Shown: positions 1-9,151 of the stretch, piece after piece
Numbering within the stretch: the first letter of the stretch is position 1
How the letters are laid out: the number at the start of each line of letters is the position of its first letter
From: Prevotella sp.
Lineage (GTDB): Bacteria; Bacteroidota; Bacteroidia; Bacteroidales; Bacteroidaceae
Direction: 5' to 3'
NCBI GenBank assembly: GCA_017475005.1
Contig: JAFVGI010000007.1
Span: 25,251-89,250 of the forward strand
DNA: 64,000 nt
Program-made: the position numbers and the translations under genes
Notes under the pieces: generated by a model
Database searches by the model: none
What the model was told of the DNA's origin: nothing
Seen by the model: the letters and a program-made list of their open reading frames with translations, nothing else

Positions 1-1585
1 TTTCTGATTTTGCCTTGGTATCTTCTCTGTCAGGATTTGCCACCTGCTGGATGAAGTTATTGCGCACAGGCTCTTTGTTACCTATGCCATAAGATACATA
101 CACCCTGTGGTTGCGTGTTATGTCATAATTCAGGCCAAACTTTGGATTGAAGAAGTTATAGTTGTTGTTAATGATATAACTTCCATCGAGATTCACACCA
201 TACATCACAGTAGGGTCCTGTAGTTTATAGTGAACATGACGATACTGCAAATCCACATAGGCATTCAAATTATTCAGCAAGGCATAGTTCACCTTACCAT
301 AGATATTAAAGTCAGTCTTTCTTGAATTGTTGCGATAATATTCAAAGTCTGGTGTAAAGCTGTCTGGAGACGGAGCGACCGCAACGACACCTGGCTTTGC
401 CCAAACTATGTGTCCGAACTGGCTACCCTTATAATGGTTCCAACCTGTTCCGAGTATTGTCTGCAGACCCTTTTTATTATCATATGTCAGCGAAGCCACA
501 ACACCATAGAAGTCATTATCCATCTTCTGCTGGTCAGCAAGGTCGGCAATAACGTCATCAGTAGTGCTGAGGCCGAAGGTTTTCCATGACATTCCATAAA
601 ACTTCTGGTTATCCGCACTCTGATACTGCTGATAATAACCCTTTCCCTTTGTATAATGCAGGGCAATGTGTGAATCCCAGTAAGGACTCCATGACTGGTT
701 CCAATGCAGCTGATAGTTCTGCTGGTGGTAGTTATCTGTCTGGTCATCATAATAGCGTCTGTTGCCATTATCATCTTTATATTCTCCACAAGAGTTATAA
801 GTGCGACCATACAGCTGCTGCTCATACTTTGAGGTGTAGTTCCATGCATGATAGGTTTCCTCTATACCATTCCATGTTATGAATTTCACTACTGTGTTAT
901 CTCCAAAATATCCACCCTGTATGAGGTAAGAATTAAGTTTTGTAGAAGCCCTGTCCAGATATCCTTTTGAGCCTATGTTCGACAGGCGGCCCTGTACTCC
1001 CCAATGTCCTTTCAGCAGTCCTGTACCAAAGCGCAGTGTCTCCTTATGAGAATAATACGAACCCCCATTGAGGTCTATGCCAATGAAAGGTTTCATACCG
1101 ACACTCTCTGTCAACATATTCAGTGTAGCGCCAAAGGCACCAGCACCATTTGTTGAGGTACCCACACCACGCTGTATCTGCATTGACTGCACACTGCTGG
1201 CAAAGTCACCCATGTTAACCCAGAACACAGTAGAACTCTCAGGGTCATTCAGAGGCACACCATTAGCAGTGATGTTGATGCGTGAAGGGTCTGTACCACG
1301 CACTCTCAGTGACGTGTAGCCAATACCATTACCAGCATCGCTGGTTGTCGTGATACTTGGTGTCAGCGACAGTATGTATGGCACATCCTGACCATGATTA
1401 ACACTTTGCAACTCTACCTTCCCCATATCAGTATATGCTACAGGAGTGTTTTTTGTTGCACGTAATGATCTCACTTGCAGTTCTTGCAATTCAAACATCT
1501 TTAGTGAGTCAACGTCACTCAACTTTTCTGCCATCATCGGCAGACACATTGTTGCTACCAAAGCAACCATCAAAACTTTTTTCAT
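1..1585 (-). CDS. TonB-dependent outer-membrane receptor, probable thiamine transporter (5' part)
   Basis: The gene runs off the left edge, so only its first 528 codons are visible. The start is the ATG at 1585, followed by a signal peptide (MKKVLMVALVATM, Ala at 19). A TonB-receptor plug domain follows from about residue 45, with the typical stretches SLRVRGTDPSRINITANGVP, PLNDPESSTVFWVNMGDF and QIQRGVGTSTNGAGAFGATL. There is no N-terminal carboxypeptidase-regulatory-like domain, so it is not a typical SusC protein. The TPP riboswitch directly upstream sets the likely substrate: thiamine-regulated TonB receptors of this kind (OMthi in Bacteroides thetaiotaomicron) take up thiamine. The substrate is inferred from regulation, not from the barrel sequence. 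In related genomes pnuT and a thiamine pyrophosphokinase often follow; that would lie outside the window. Confidence 0.9.
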   Translation of the reverse strand, partial: MKKVLMVALVATMCLPMMAEKLSDVDSLKMFELQELQVRSLRATKNTPVAYTDMGKVELQSVNHGQDVPYILSLTPSITTTSDAGNGIGYTSLRVRGTDPSRINITANGVPLNDPESSTVFWVNMGDFASSVQSMQIQRGVGTSTNGAGAFGATLNMLTESVGMKPFIGIDLNGGSYYSHKETLRFGTGLLKGHWGVQGRLSNIGSKGYLDRASTKLNSYLIQGGYFGDNTVVKFITWNGIEETYHAWNYTSKYEQQLYGRTYNSCGEYKDDNGNRRYYDDQTDNYHQQNYQLHWNQSWSPYWDSHIALHYTKGKGYYQQYQSADNQKFYGMSWKTFGLSTTDDVIADLADQQKMDNDFYGVVASLTYDNKKGLQTILGTGWNHYKGSQFGHIVWAKPGVVAVAPSPDSFTPDFEYYRNNSRKTDFNIYGKVNYALLNNLNAYVDLQYRHVHYKLQDPTVMYGVNLDGSYIINNNYNFFNPKFGLNYDITRNHRVYVSYGIGNKEPVRNNFIQQVANPDREDTKAKSE

Positions 1586-1635
1586 TCTTTGAATGATTTT
1601 AATTGAACATAAAGAAGGGGCTCCTTTTTAATATG

Positions 1636-1730
1636 AAGGACAAGTCTTTATGCATCCTCGCTACGCTGGCATTATCCAGATCAGCTTAGAGGGTCTGTTC
1701 TCAGCTCCGCCAAAAAACGGGGCACCCCTT
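1636..1730 (-). promoter_or_regulatory. TPP riboswitch (THI element)
   Basis: Read on the minus strand, the leader holds the conserved thiamine pyrophosphate aptamer pieces in order: GGGGTGCCCC, GGCGGAGCTGAGAACAGACC, CTGATCTGGATAATGCCAGC, GTAGCGAGGA. P1 can form between AAGGG (1730-1726) and TCCTT (1640-1636). A second sequence nearer the start codon, GCCCCTT (1621-1615), can pair with AAGGGGT (1730-1724) over seven bases, so P1 formation and this alternative helix exclude each other. No uridine run follows the alternative helix. Confidence 0.95.
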
Positions 1731-1742
1731 GAAAATCGGCTG

Positions 1743-1773
1743 CAAAGGTAGTAAAAATAAATTAAAAATGCAA
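1743..1773 (-). promoter_or_regulatory. Bacteroidetes-type promoter for the thiamine receptor
   Basis: On the minus strand TTG (1773-1771) is followed after 20 bases by TACCTTTG (1750-1743), matching the primary sigma factor consensus of Bacteroidetes. The predicted transcription start lies just before the riboswitch. Confidence 0.85.
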
Positions 1774-1803
1774 GAAAATAATAAAAAATCCTGCATTTTT
1801 AAA

Positions 1804-1903
1804 AGTTAGCGGTTAGAGGTTAGCGGTTAGCGAACACGAATTAAACTCTCAACTTTCAACTTTCCACTTACTTTAAACTCTAAACTATAAACTCTAAACT
1901 TAA
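1804..1903. repeat. Seven-base direct-repeat arrays
   Basis: Four GTTAGCG/GTTAGAG units (1805-1832) are followed by ACTTTCA/ACTCTCA units and then by TAAACTC/TAAACTA units up to about 1903. They fill most of the space between the 3' end of the rhodanese/MBL gene and the receptor promoter. In the sense of the MBL gene (minus) the units read CTAACCG, TTGAAAG and AGTTTAG, each holding a stop triplet. Confidence 0.85.
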
Positions 1904-1905
1904 AA

Positions 1906-2964
1906 TTAATCGAGTTTTCTCGATCTCACCTCTATTCCGTCATTCTTTAGTTGTGCAGGAACAGTGCTGACATCCGTCTGTCCAAAGTGATAAGGGAACA
2001 ACACCTTTGGCTTTACTGTTCTGGCAGCCTTCAGCAATTGCTCTACTGTCATAGTATAAGGCTGATTACAAGGCATAAATGCAATATCTATATCCTTGAT
2101 ATTTGCCATCTCTGGAATATCCTCTGTATCACCAGCAATATAAATCCTTGTGCCATCAAGAGTTAAGATATAACCATTGTCACGTCCCTTTGGATGGAAC
2201 TTCTCGCGTCCCTCTGTTGTGTTATATGCAGGAACAGCTTCTATGGTGATATCAGAACTAATTGTAGCCTCGTCACCATTCTCCATTACCTGTCCTTTGC
2301 CATACATCTCAGCACAACGTTTGTTTGTGATGAACTCTGTTGAAGCACCAGTCAGCATATCGATGGCACCCTTGTCATAATGGTCCTGATGCTCATGAGT
2401 CACCAGAATATAGTTAGCCTTTGGCATAGTGCTATAGTCGATAGTACGATTGCCCAGTTGTCTTACAGGGTCTATCTCTATCTCCTCTCCATCATATACT
2501 ATTCTGATGCAGGCATGCATCAAAGAGTAAATCTTTATTGTCTTGCCATTTTTTGTCTTGAAGACATCAATCTCGTATGTATCAGTCGTCACAGGCAAGC
2601 CCTTTTCCTGCCAGGCTAAGATACCCCCTTTCAGGTTGACGCATTTATATCCCTCATCGCCCATTATTTTGGCAGAATTGGCAGAACGTCTTCCACTTCT
2701 GCAGTATATAGCGATTGTCTTATCCTTTGGCAACAGCTGTTCCACCTTTGTTATAAAGTCTCCCTGTGCCTGGTCAATGTTTATTGCCCCGGCAATATGT
2801 CCATCACTATATTCCTGCGGGGACCTGACGTCCAGCAGAATAACATTTTCAGACTCTGTAAGTTTTGCAAACGTCTCAACGTCCGCATCCTCATAATTCT
2901 TCTGACCACAGGCAACAGCCACACCAGTCAATACCATCAAGGCAGTATATATAAACTTCTTCAT
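1906..2964 (-). CDS. Rhodanese-MBL fold metallohydrolase fusion lipoprotein
   Basis: A 352-residue protein with a lipoprotein signal (Cys19 in VAVACGQK). Residues about 25-125 form a rhodanese domain with the active-site loop CRSGRRS. After that comes a metallo-beta-lactamase-fold domain with the metal motif THEHQDHYD and later AGDTEDIPE and FPYHFGQTD, which resembles the UPF0173/UlaG-like branch. The rhodanese Cys is present, so sulfur transfer is possible, but the substrate of either domain is unknown. It should sit at the periplasmic side of a membrane. It is the last gene of a leftward run and lies 48 bases after rarA. Confidence 0.85.
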   Translation of the reverse strand: MKKFIYTALMVLTGVAVACGQKNYEDADVETFAKLTESENVILLDVRSPQEYSDGHIAGAINIDQAQGDFITKVEQLLPKDKTIAIYCRSGRRSANSAKIMGDEGYKCVNLKGGILAWQEKGLPVTTDTYEIDVFKTKNGKTIKIYSLMHACIRIVYDGEEIEIDPVRQLGNRTIDYSTMPKANYILVTHEHQDHYDKGAIDMLTGASTEFITNKRCAEMYGKGQVMENGDEATISSDITIEAVPAYNTTEGREKFHPKGRDNGYILTLDGTRIYIAGDTEDIPEMANIKDIDIAFMPCNQPYTMTVEQLLKAARTVKPKVLFPYHFGQTDVSTVPAQLKNDGIEVRSRKLD

Positions 2965-2985
2965 AGTTTAGAGTTTAGAGTTTAT
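2965..2985. repeat. Seven-base repeat, three AGTTTAG units
   Basis: AGTTTAG, AGTTTAG and AGTTTAT sit directly before the start codon of the rhodanese/MBL gene, in the space after rarA. On the minus strand the units read CTAAACT and contain TAA. Confidence 0.8.
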
Positions 2986-3012
2986 AAGCGGTTTAAAAGT
3001 TTTATTCATCAC

Positions 3013-4284
3013 CTACCCCTTATACCTTTCTCCCCAGAGTTTGAGCATTTGCTGGTAGAGTTTCTCTTCTGACGGGGTATGTTGGGCGTGCCAGAGGCGT
3101 TTGTCCTTCATGGCATCGGGCAGATATTGCTGAGTAGCGAAATTGCCTGGATAGTCGTGAGGATATTTATAGCCGTCGGAATAGCCCAGTTCTGACATGA
3201 GCTTTGTGGGGGCATTACGAAGATGAAGGGGAACAGGTTGGTTGCCTGTTTCCTTTACGAGTTGTAGCGCATCATTGATGCCACAATATGCAGAATTGCT
3301 CTTTGGTGATGTGGCAAGATATACACAAGCCTCAGCAAGGGCTATACGGGCTTCGGGCCATCCTATCTTCATAACAGTATCAAAGGCTGCATTGGCCAGA
3401 AGCAATGCATTGGGATTGGCAAGACCTATATCCTCAGAAGCACTGATGACAAGGCGGCGGGCTATAAACTGGGGGTCTTCCCCACCCTCTATCATGCGTG
3501 CCATCCAATAAAGGGCTGCATCGGGGTCACTGCCACGAATGCTCTTGATAAATGCTGAAATAACATCATAGTGCATCTCTCCATCCTTATCGTATGCAAG
3601 GGGATTTTGCTGAAGCCTGCGGGCAACGAGTTCATCAGTAATAATAACTTCTTCCGAAGATTCTGACTCTACCATCAGTTGCAGTATATTCAGCAGCTTG
3701 CGGGCATCGCCTCCTGAATATCTCAGCATTGCATCCGTCTCTGCCAGCTTTATATTGCGTTCCTTCAACTCTTCATCGGTAGTAATAGCACGATTCAGCA
3801 ACTCCAGCAAATCGTCCTTCCCTAAGCTCTCCAGCACATAGACCTGACAGCGAGACAACAAAGGACGAATGACCTCAAAAGAGGGATTTTCCGTTGTGGC
3901 GCCTATGAGGGTTACTACGCCTTGTTCTACGGCTCCAAGCAACGAATCCTGCTGCGACTTTGAGAACCTGTGTATCTCGTCGATAAAGAGTATTGGGGAG
4001 GCTGTAGAGAAGAATCTATTGTTCTTTGCCCTATCGATGACCTCACGCACCTCTTTAACACCACTTGTGACAGCACTCAAGGTGTAGAACGGTGTGTCGA
4101 GCTTATTGGCAATAATCTGTGCCAGCGTTGTCTTGCCAACACCTGGAGGACCCCACAGAATAAAAGAAGAGATATTGCCTGACTCTATCATTCTGCGAAG
4201 TACTGCACCCTCTCCTACGAGGTGCTTCTGACCTATATATTCGTCTAGTGTACGTGGACGGAGACGTTCTGCTAAAGGAGCCAT
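3013..4284 (-). CDS. rarA: Replication-associated recombination protein A (AAA+ ATPase)
   Basis: A 423-residue AAA+ ATPase of the RarA/MgsA/WRNIP1 family, which acts at stalled or gapped replication forks. Walker A is GPPGVGKTT (residues 45-53) and Walker B is LFIDEIHRF (DEIH 102-105). The central part has sensor residues (GATTENPSFEV). The C-terminal MgsA tetramer domain carries GSDPDAALYWMARM and DYPGNFATQQYLPD. Length and domain order are normal. It lies in a leftward run after the YgiQ-type gene, 10 bases away, so the two are probably cotranscribed. Confidence 0.95.
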   Translation of the reverse strand: MAPLAERLRPRTLDEYIGQKHLVGEGAVLRRMIESGNISSFILWGPPGVGKTTLAQIIANKLDTPFYTLSAVTSGVKEVREVIDRAKNNRFFSTASPILFIDEIHRFSKSQQDSLLGAVEQGVVTLIGATTENPSFEVIRPLLSRCQVYVLESLGKDDLLELLNRAITTDEELKERNIKLAETDAMLRYSGGDARKLLNILQLMVESESSEEVIITDELVARRLQQNPLAYDKDGEMHYDVISAFIKSIRGSDPDAALYWMARMIEGGEDPQFIARRLVISASEDIGLANPNALLLANAAFDTVMKIGWPEARIALAEACVYLATSPKSNSAYCGINDALQLVKETGNQPVPLHLRNAPTKLMSELGYSDGYKYPHDYPGNFATQQYLPDAMKDKRLWHAQHTPSEEKLYQQMLKLWGERYKG

Positions 4285-4291
4285 GGGGTAA

Positions 4292-4312
4292 AGTTTATAG
4301 TTTAGAGTTTAT
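4292..4312. repeat. Seven-base repeat covering the stop codon of the YgiQ-type gene
   Basis: AGTTTAT, AGTTTAG and AGTTTAT. Read on the minus strand the units are TAAACTN, and the stop codon TAA (4297-4295) is part of the last one. The last few residues of the upstream protein (INSKL) are encoded by the repeat. Confidence 0.8.
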
Positions 4313-6049
4313 TGACTTTTTTAACTTTTGACCTTTGGATTTATATTCAAAAAAATAGTCGTTTTGCTTTTTCTTTTTCTGCATGTCATGTTCTGTGAAT
4401 ACTGGCTTGAGTGTATAGGGGTCATAACCTGTATAGAACATCTCTGTAGCTGTTGTCATGGGGGTAGGAGTGAAATCCTGCACTTGTTCAAGGCGGTATC
4501 CCATGCGACGGGTGACTTCGGAAAGATTTCGCATATCTTTCTCTGTACAGCCAGGATGGGAGGATATAAAATATGGTATCAGTTGCTGCTTTAATCCGCA
4601 CTCTCGATTTATCTTGTCGAAAACACCATTAAACTGCTTGAAGAGTTCAAAAGATGGCTTTCGCATGATATTTAAGACATAATCAGAAGTATGTTCTGGA
4701 GCAACCTTCAAACGTCCTGACACATGATGCATTATCAGTTCACGAGTATATTGGCGTGCTACCTTATTGACCTTCTCATCCTTGCTGTGATGTAGCAGCA
4801 GGTCATATCTCACGCCAGAACCGATGAAGGACTTTTTCACCTCCGGCAGTGCATCCACTTCATGGTAGATATCAAGTAAGGCTGAATGGTCGGTATTCAG
4901 ATTCGGACATATCTGGGGATGAATGCATGAAGGGCGTTTACATGCCTCACAGGCTTTCAGATTATTGCCATGCATGGAATACATATTTGCCGATGGTCCC
5001 CCGAGGTCTGACAGATAACCCTTAAAGCCATCAAGTTTCACAACCTCACGAACCTCCTTCATTATACTCTCCTTGGAACGAGAAGCAATGAACTTGCCCT
5101 GATGAGCAGAGATGGTACAGAAGGCACAACCGCCAAAGCATCCACGATGAAGATTCACAGAGAACTTTATCATCTCATAGGCAGGAATCGTCTTACCCTT
5201 ATATTTAGGGTGTGGCACGCGTTGATACGGAAGGTCGAAAGAAGCATCTATCTCCGCTGTTGTCATTGGCGGATAGGGAGCATTGACAATAACATACCTT
5301 TCTCCCACCTGCTGTATGAGACGTGATGCATGCATTTTATTTGATTCCTCCTCTATATGCCTGAAATTCTCCGCCTGGGAACGTTTATCCTTCAGACATT
5401 CTTCATGGGAATGAAGGATGATATCACCATTCTGAGACTCTATGTTGTCTGTAAGGAATACGGTCTGAGGTATGTTCTGCCACTCTTCACGAGGTGTCTC
5501 GCATAATGCAATAGTTGCTTTTTCACCCATACCATAGGTGATTAGATCTGCACCAGAGGAGACAAGCACTGAAGGCATCAGTTTATCCTGCCAATAGTCG
5601 TAATGGGTCAATCGACGCATAGAAGCCTCTATGCCTCCAAGCACTACTGGTACATCAGGAAACAGTTCCTTGAGTATCTTTGTATAAACAATGGTGGGAT
5701 ATTCGGGACGGCAGTCATGTCGCCCGTCTGGAGAGTAGGCATCTTCTGAACGCAAGCGTTTCCGGGCAGTGTATTTATTTACCATAGAGTCCATTGCTCC
5801 AGGTGATATGCCAAAGAACAGACGTGGCTTGCCCAGTTTCTTGAAATCGCGAAAATCACCATGCCAGTCAGGCTGCGGCACTATAGCAACCTTGTATCCA
5901 TGAGCCTCCAATGTTCTGCCTATTACCGCAGCACCAAAAGAAGGATGATCCACATAGGCATCACCAGAAAACAAGATGACATCAAGTTCATCCCATCCCC
6001 TTAACTGGCATTCCTTCTTTGTTGTAGGCAGAAAATCGGTCAGCATCAT
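4295..6049 (-). CDS. YgiQ family radical SAM protein
   Basis: A 584-residue radical S-adenosylmethionine protein. The cluster-binding motif CFGGCAFC is at residues 304-311. The N-terminal cobalamin-binding-like domain holds FSGDAYVDHPSFG and GGIEASMRRLTHYDYW, typical of YgiQ. A second Cys-rich patch (ACEACKRPSC, about residues 365-375) may bind a further cluster. The reaction catalysed by YgiQ proteins is not settled. It starts inside the end of the preceding amidase gene (4-base overlap), so translation is probably coupled. The reading frame ends in a seven-base repeat. Confidence 0.92.
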   Translation of the reverse strand: MMLTDFLPTTKKECQLRGWDELDVILFSGDAYVDHPSFGAAVIGRTLEAHGYKVAIVPQPDWHGDFRDFKKLGKPRLFFGISPGAMDSMVNKYTARKRLRSEDAYSPDGRHDCRPEYPTIVYTKILKELFPDVPVVLGGIEASMRRLTHYDYWQDKLMPSVLVSSGADLITYGMGEKATIALCETPREEWQNIPQTVFLTDNIESQNGDIILHSHEECLKDKRSQAENFRHIEEESNKMHASRLIQQVGERYVIVNAPYPPMTTAEIDASFDLPYQRVPHPKYKGKTIPAYEMIKFSVNLHRGCFGGCAFCTISAHQGKFIASRSKESIMKEVREVVKLDGFKGYLSDLGGPSANMYSMHGNNLKACEACKRPSCIHPQICPNLNTDHSALLDIYHEVDALPEVKKSFIGSGVRYDLLLHHSKDEKVNKVARQYTRELIMHHVSGRLKVAPEHTSDYVLNIMRKPSFELFKQFNGVFDKINRECGLKQQLIPYFISSHPGCTEKDMRNLSEVTRRMGYRLEQVQDFTPTPMTTATEMFYTGYDPYTLKPVFTEHDMQKKKKQNDYFFEYKSKGQKLKKSINSKL

Positions 6050-8601
6050 GGTGTAATGAGGAATGCAAGGATACCACCCATTATGGTTGCCTGCATTGCT
6101 CTGTCATTTATACATTCAAACGGGAATCCCATAACAAAAGTATGGATTCCTACATTATTTGCCACAGCAGCAGTCTGTCCATCAGAATATTGCATAGCAA
6201 TAAAGGCGCTGTCTTCTGCCTTCAAAACATCACTCTGGGTAGTAGCATAATGCTTATCATTAATCAGATTTATCAGATACATCTCCTGCTGCAAGCCGTT
6301 TACCTTGTAGTTATCGTTGCGGATTGTTCCAGAGTAGGAAGTGTGGAACACTGTATGCATAAATTCCGCCTCAGTGTTATCCAGCATATCTGACATAATA
6401 TACGAGCCGCTGCAGAGAAGAGAACCGTTTCCCTGTGATATATAGCTATACAACTTCTGCTGAAGAGATTGTGAGAATGTCTTATAATATTTCAGGGAAT
6501 GACCATCATTCTTCTCATTACCAAGGAGTAAATCAACTACCTTATAGTTTGTCAAGTCATAAACACCCCACTCTACAGCTTCTTTGGATGTACTTACAAC
6601 ATTATAGTAATTTGAAGCCGCAATAGCACGAGCATGTTCCAGTGAATAGTTGAAATCATTTCCTGCTACCACCTTACCTGTCAGACCTGCTGTTGCCCAA
6701 CATGCTGTAGGACCATACGACAATCCTGGGTCCGTCTCAAGAGAGAAGACATTCTTTCCATTAGAACCAGCAACGATAGCAGGAGACGACAGACGCTTGA
6801 AGCCATTCACTATAGCAACTGTAGGTGCTCCATTAGCATGCCACATACAAACCAATTCCTCTGTAGGGAAACTTTCGCCACCATCATTGACAGCAGTAAT
6901 CTTGAATCGATAAATGATATCAGGGTATACAGGTATCTCCATCCACGTTTTTGAAACATTTGTACCATTATCATAGCCCAGACTTCCCATCGCCATATAT
7001 ACGTTATATGATGATGGTTTGGCAGACGACTCTGCATCATCCGACTGTGCCACCCATGAGAGAGTTGCCAAGCCTGAATTGTCTTCTGGCGAATTTGGCT
7101 TCAACGTGATATTGAAGCCCACAGGAGCAAGAGGCTGTACTACTACTTTCTGACCATGTGCATCAGCTTCATAGCGAAGGATTGTCTTGTATATGGAGCG
7201 TGCCAGATTAAACTTAAAATCCGGATCATGACCATAGCGCATATCAGCATAACTCTCATGAGAAAGAGTTTCGAAAATTGCTGACGGCATACCTGGAAGA
7301 CGTGTCTCGGAATAATTCCTGTCATATAAATCACGCCAGTTCCAATAGCCATAGAGTTTTTGCAAGTCACGTTTTGAATTATCTAGCAGATTTTGAGCCA
7401 AATCACGTGAATGGATTCTTGACACACCACTGCTCAGATTTCCATCATTGAAGTTTGTGGTACATACAGCAAGAGAGCCAAAGAGAGTACCATCATCATT
7501 ATATCCGGCATCCGAGTGCACTGCAAGAGCGAGGTCTATAGGCACTTTCAGTCCCTCTGTATTTGGAACATATGACGAGCCTCCAGCAACCCAGTTGGTC
7601 ATCAGAGAACGTACATTTATGTCATCCTTGTAATCATCGTCTCCCTTGTATCCTCCATAAACATTATATGGAGCACCAGCCCATTGCGCATAATAACGGG
7701 CACCTTCCAGAGAACGCATCAGTCCACTCGTACTGCCTCCTCTGGAGATATTTCCCATACCGCCGCCAAATCTGACAGCACGAGATGTGACAACACCTTT
7801 TTCTGAAGACTGTGACGATACTACTATCTTGTTGTATTCAGAACTTCCTCTGCCAAAATAGAATGTTCCAAGATAAACCCATGTACCTCCACCCATGCGT
7901 TGGTTAACATGGAAATCGGTACGCATTCCATCATGATACACACTATACAAGGCATCATCCACGCTTTTCTCTTCTGTGGTATATGAGACATAGACAGCAT
8001 AGTTGCCTGACTCCGGAATATTTGGCTGATAAGTCACAAATTCTTCCTCATGCTTCGTGGCGTGTGTCTTCTTGACACTTCCTTCACTGAAAGGATTATA
8101 ACCGTCATATATCAGATCATTTGGAACATACGAGCCCTTGTCATTATCTACTATCACCTCGTTAGGTTGCCAGTCACGTTCACGTGGAGTAAAAACGACA
8201 GCACCTGCATTTTCCAACATCGGTATAAGATATGGCACAACAATGGTCTGGGTAAACAGGTCTTCTGTAGTAGAGTACAACAATGGCCTCTGCCATTTCC
8301 AAAAACCCTTTTGTTTATCATAGTAATTACCATGACTCTGCCATACAGAAAGATGTTTTCCCGCCAATGCAGCAATAGGTTGTTTAGGACGAGAGACATT
8401 TTTTACCCAGGGTTTACCATCATAAGAGTGTTTTCCCCACCAACCATGACTATAAGTCTTGTCTTTCTTGGTTTTATAGTCAGTCTTCTCCTTCTTGACA
8501 TCAACAGGTATTTTTCCTGTCTCTTTCACTACATGTTTACCACACGAAGCGAACAGCACAAGAAGGGCTGTTAATATATATACGACAATATGCCGATTCA
8601 T
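6046..8601 (-). CDS. Amidase_3-like peptidoglycan amidase lipoprotein with golvesin-like insert
   Basis: An 851-residue lipoprotein (Cys20 in VLFASCGK). Three stretches fit the zinc amidase fold of N-acetylmuramoyl-L-alanine amidases: SHGNYYD (89-95), VHSDAGYNDDG (His362) and SAIFETLSHESY (Glu444). Between the first two lies an insert of about residues 190-280 (SGNYAVYVSYTTEE, GTWVYLGTFYFG) that resembles the golvesin/xanthan-lyase carbohydrate-binding-like domain. A fibronectin-III-like region (about 500-590) and a long C-terminal region of unknown type follow. Close relatives are often named xanthan lyase in databases, which the catalytic residues do not support. It probably acts on cell wall or related glycan at the cell surface or in the periplasm. 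Confidence 0.75.
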   Translation of the reverse strand: MNRHIVVYILTALLVLFASCGKHVVKETGKIPVDVKKEKTDYKTKKDKTYSHGWWGKHSYDGKPWVKNVSRPKQPIAALAGKHLSVWQSHGNYYDKQKGFWKWQRPLLYSTTEDLFTQTIVVPYLIPMLENAGAVVFTPRERDWQPNEVIVDNDKGSYVPNDLIYDGYNPFSEGSVKKTHATKHEEEFVTYQPNIPESGNYAVYVSYTTEEKSVDDALYSVYHDGMRTDFHVNQRMGGGTWVYLGTFYFGRGSSEYNKIVVSSQSSEKGVVTSRAVRFGGGMGNISRGGSTSGLMRSLEGARYYAQWAGAPYNVYGGYKGDDDYKDDINVRSLMTNWVAGGSSYVPNTEGLKVPIDLALAVHSDAGYNDDGTLFGSLAVCTTNFNDGNLSSGVSRIHSRDLAQNLLDNSKRDLQKLYGYWNWRDLYDRNYSETRLPGMPSAIFETLSHESYADMRYGHDPDFKFNLARSIYKTILRYEADAHGQKVVVQPLAPVGFNITLKPNSPEDNSGLATLSWVAQSDDAESSAKPSSYNVYMAMGSLGYDNGTNVSKTWMEIPVYPDIIYRFKITAVNDGGESFPTEELVCMWHANGAPTVAIVNGFKRLSSPAIVAGSNGKNVFSLETDPGLSYGPTACWATAGLTGKVVAGNDFNYSLEHARAIAASNYYNVVSTSKEAVEWGVYDLTNYKVVDLLLGNEKNDGHSLKYYKTFSQSLQQKLYSYISQGNGSLLCSGSYIMSDMLDNTEAEFMHTVFHTSYSGTIRNDNYKVNGLQQEMYLINLINDKHYATTQSDVLKAEDSAFIAMQYSDGQTAAVANNVGIHTFVMGFPFECINDRAMQATIMGGILAFLITP

Positions 8602-8605
8602 AAGT

Positions 8606-9151
8606 TTATATCGAAAATTTTTCTGGATGTTTTCCTTTGAAATCTTTAAAATACTGCTTTATCTCCTGTAGTTCTTTATCAACGTCTCCTGAAGGCTCTA
8701 TACTCTTTGTACATTGTATCAGCTTCTTTTCATAATCCACTCCATACAGGAGAATTGGAATACCAGCCTTTTGGGCAATGAAATAAAAGCCTTTTTTCCA
8801 GTCAGGGTTCAGGCTTCGAGTTCCCTCTGGAGTAACACACAGACGGAATTCCGGTAACATTCCTGCCACATCAGCAAGTGTATCTGTCATCGATACACTT
8901 TTCTGACGGTGAACAGGTATTCCACCGGTTTTCCGAAATATATATCCCAATGGCCAGAAGAACCATTCTTTTTTCATGAGATATTGTGTCTTGACACCCT
9001 CAGCACGCGAAAAGAGCATTCCAAGAATGAAATCCCAATTACTTGTATGAGGAGCAAGACAGATAACACACTTCTCTGGGAAAGCAACATTAATATCTGT
9101 ACGCCATCCCATCTTGCTGTACAACAACCAGCGACAAAATGCTTTAAGCAT
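8606..9151 (-). CDS. 1-acyl-sn-glycerol-3-phosphate acyltransferase family protein
   Basis: A 181-residue PlsC-type acyltransferase with the catalytic HTSNWD motif (HX4D, residues 35-40) and the phosphate-binding TPEGTRS (107-113). It is shorter than classical PlsC, like the small Bacteroidetes paralogues. It probably acts at the inner leaflet of the cytoplasmic membrane in phospholipid or other lipid acylation; the acceptor is not known. Its start overlaps the end of the small upstream gene by 8 bases. Confidence 0.85.
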   Translation of the reverse strand: MLKAFCRWLLYSKMGWRTDINVAFPEKCVICLAPHTSNWDFILGMLFSRAEGVKTQYLMKKEWFFWPLGYIFRKTGGIPVHRQKSVSMTDTLADVAGMLPEFRLCVTPEGTRSLNPDWKKGFYFIAQKAGIPILLYGVDYEKKLIQCTKSIEPSGDVDKELQEIKQYFKDFKGKHPEKFSI

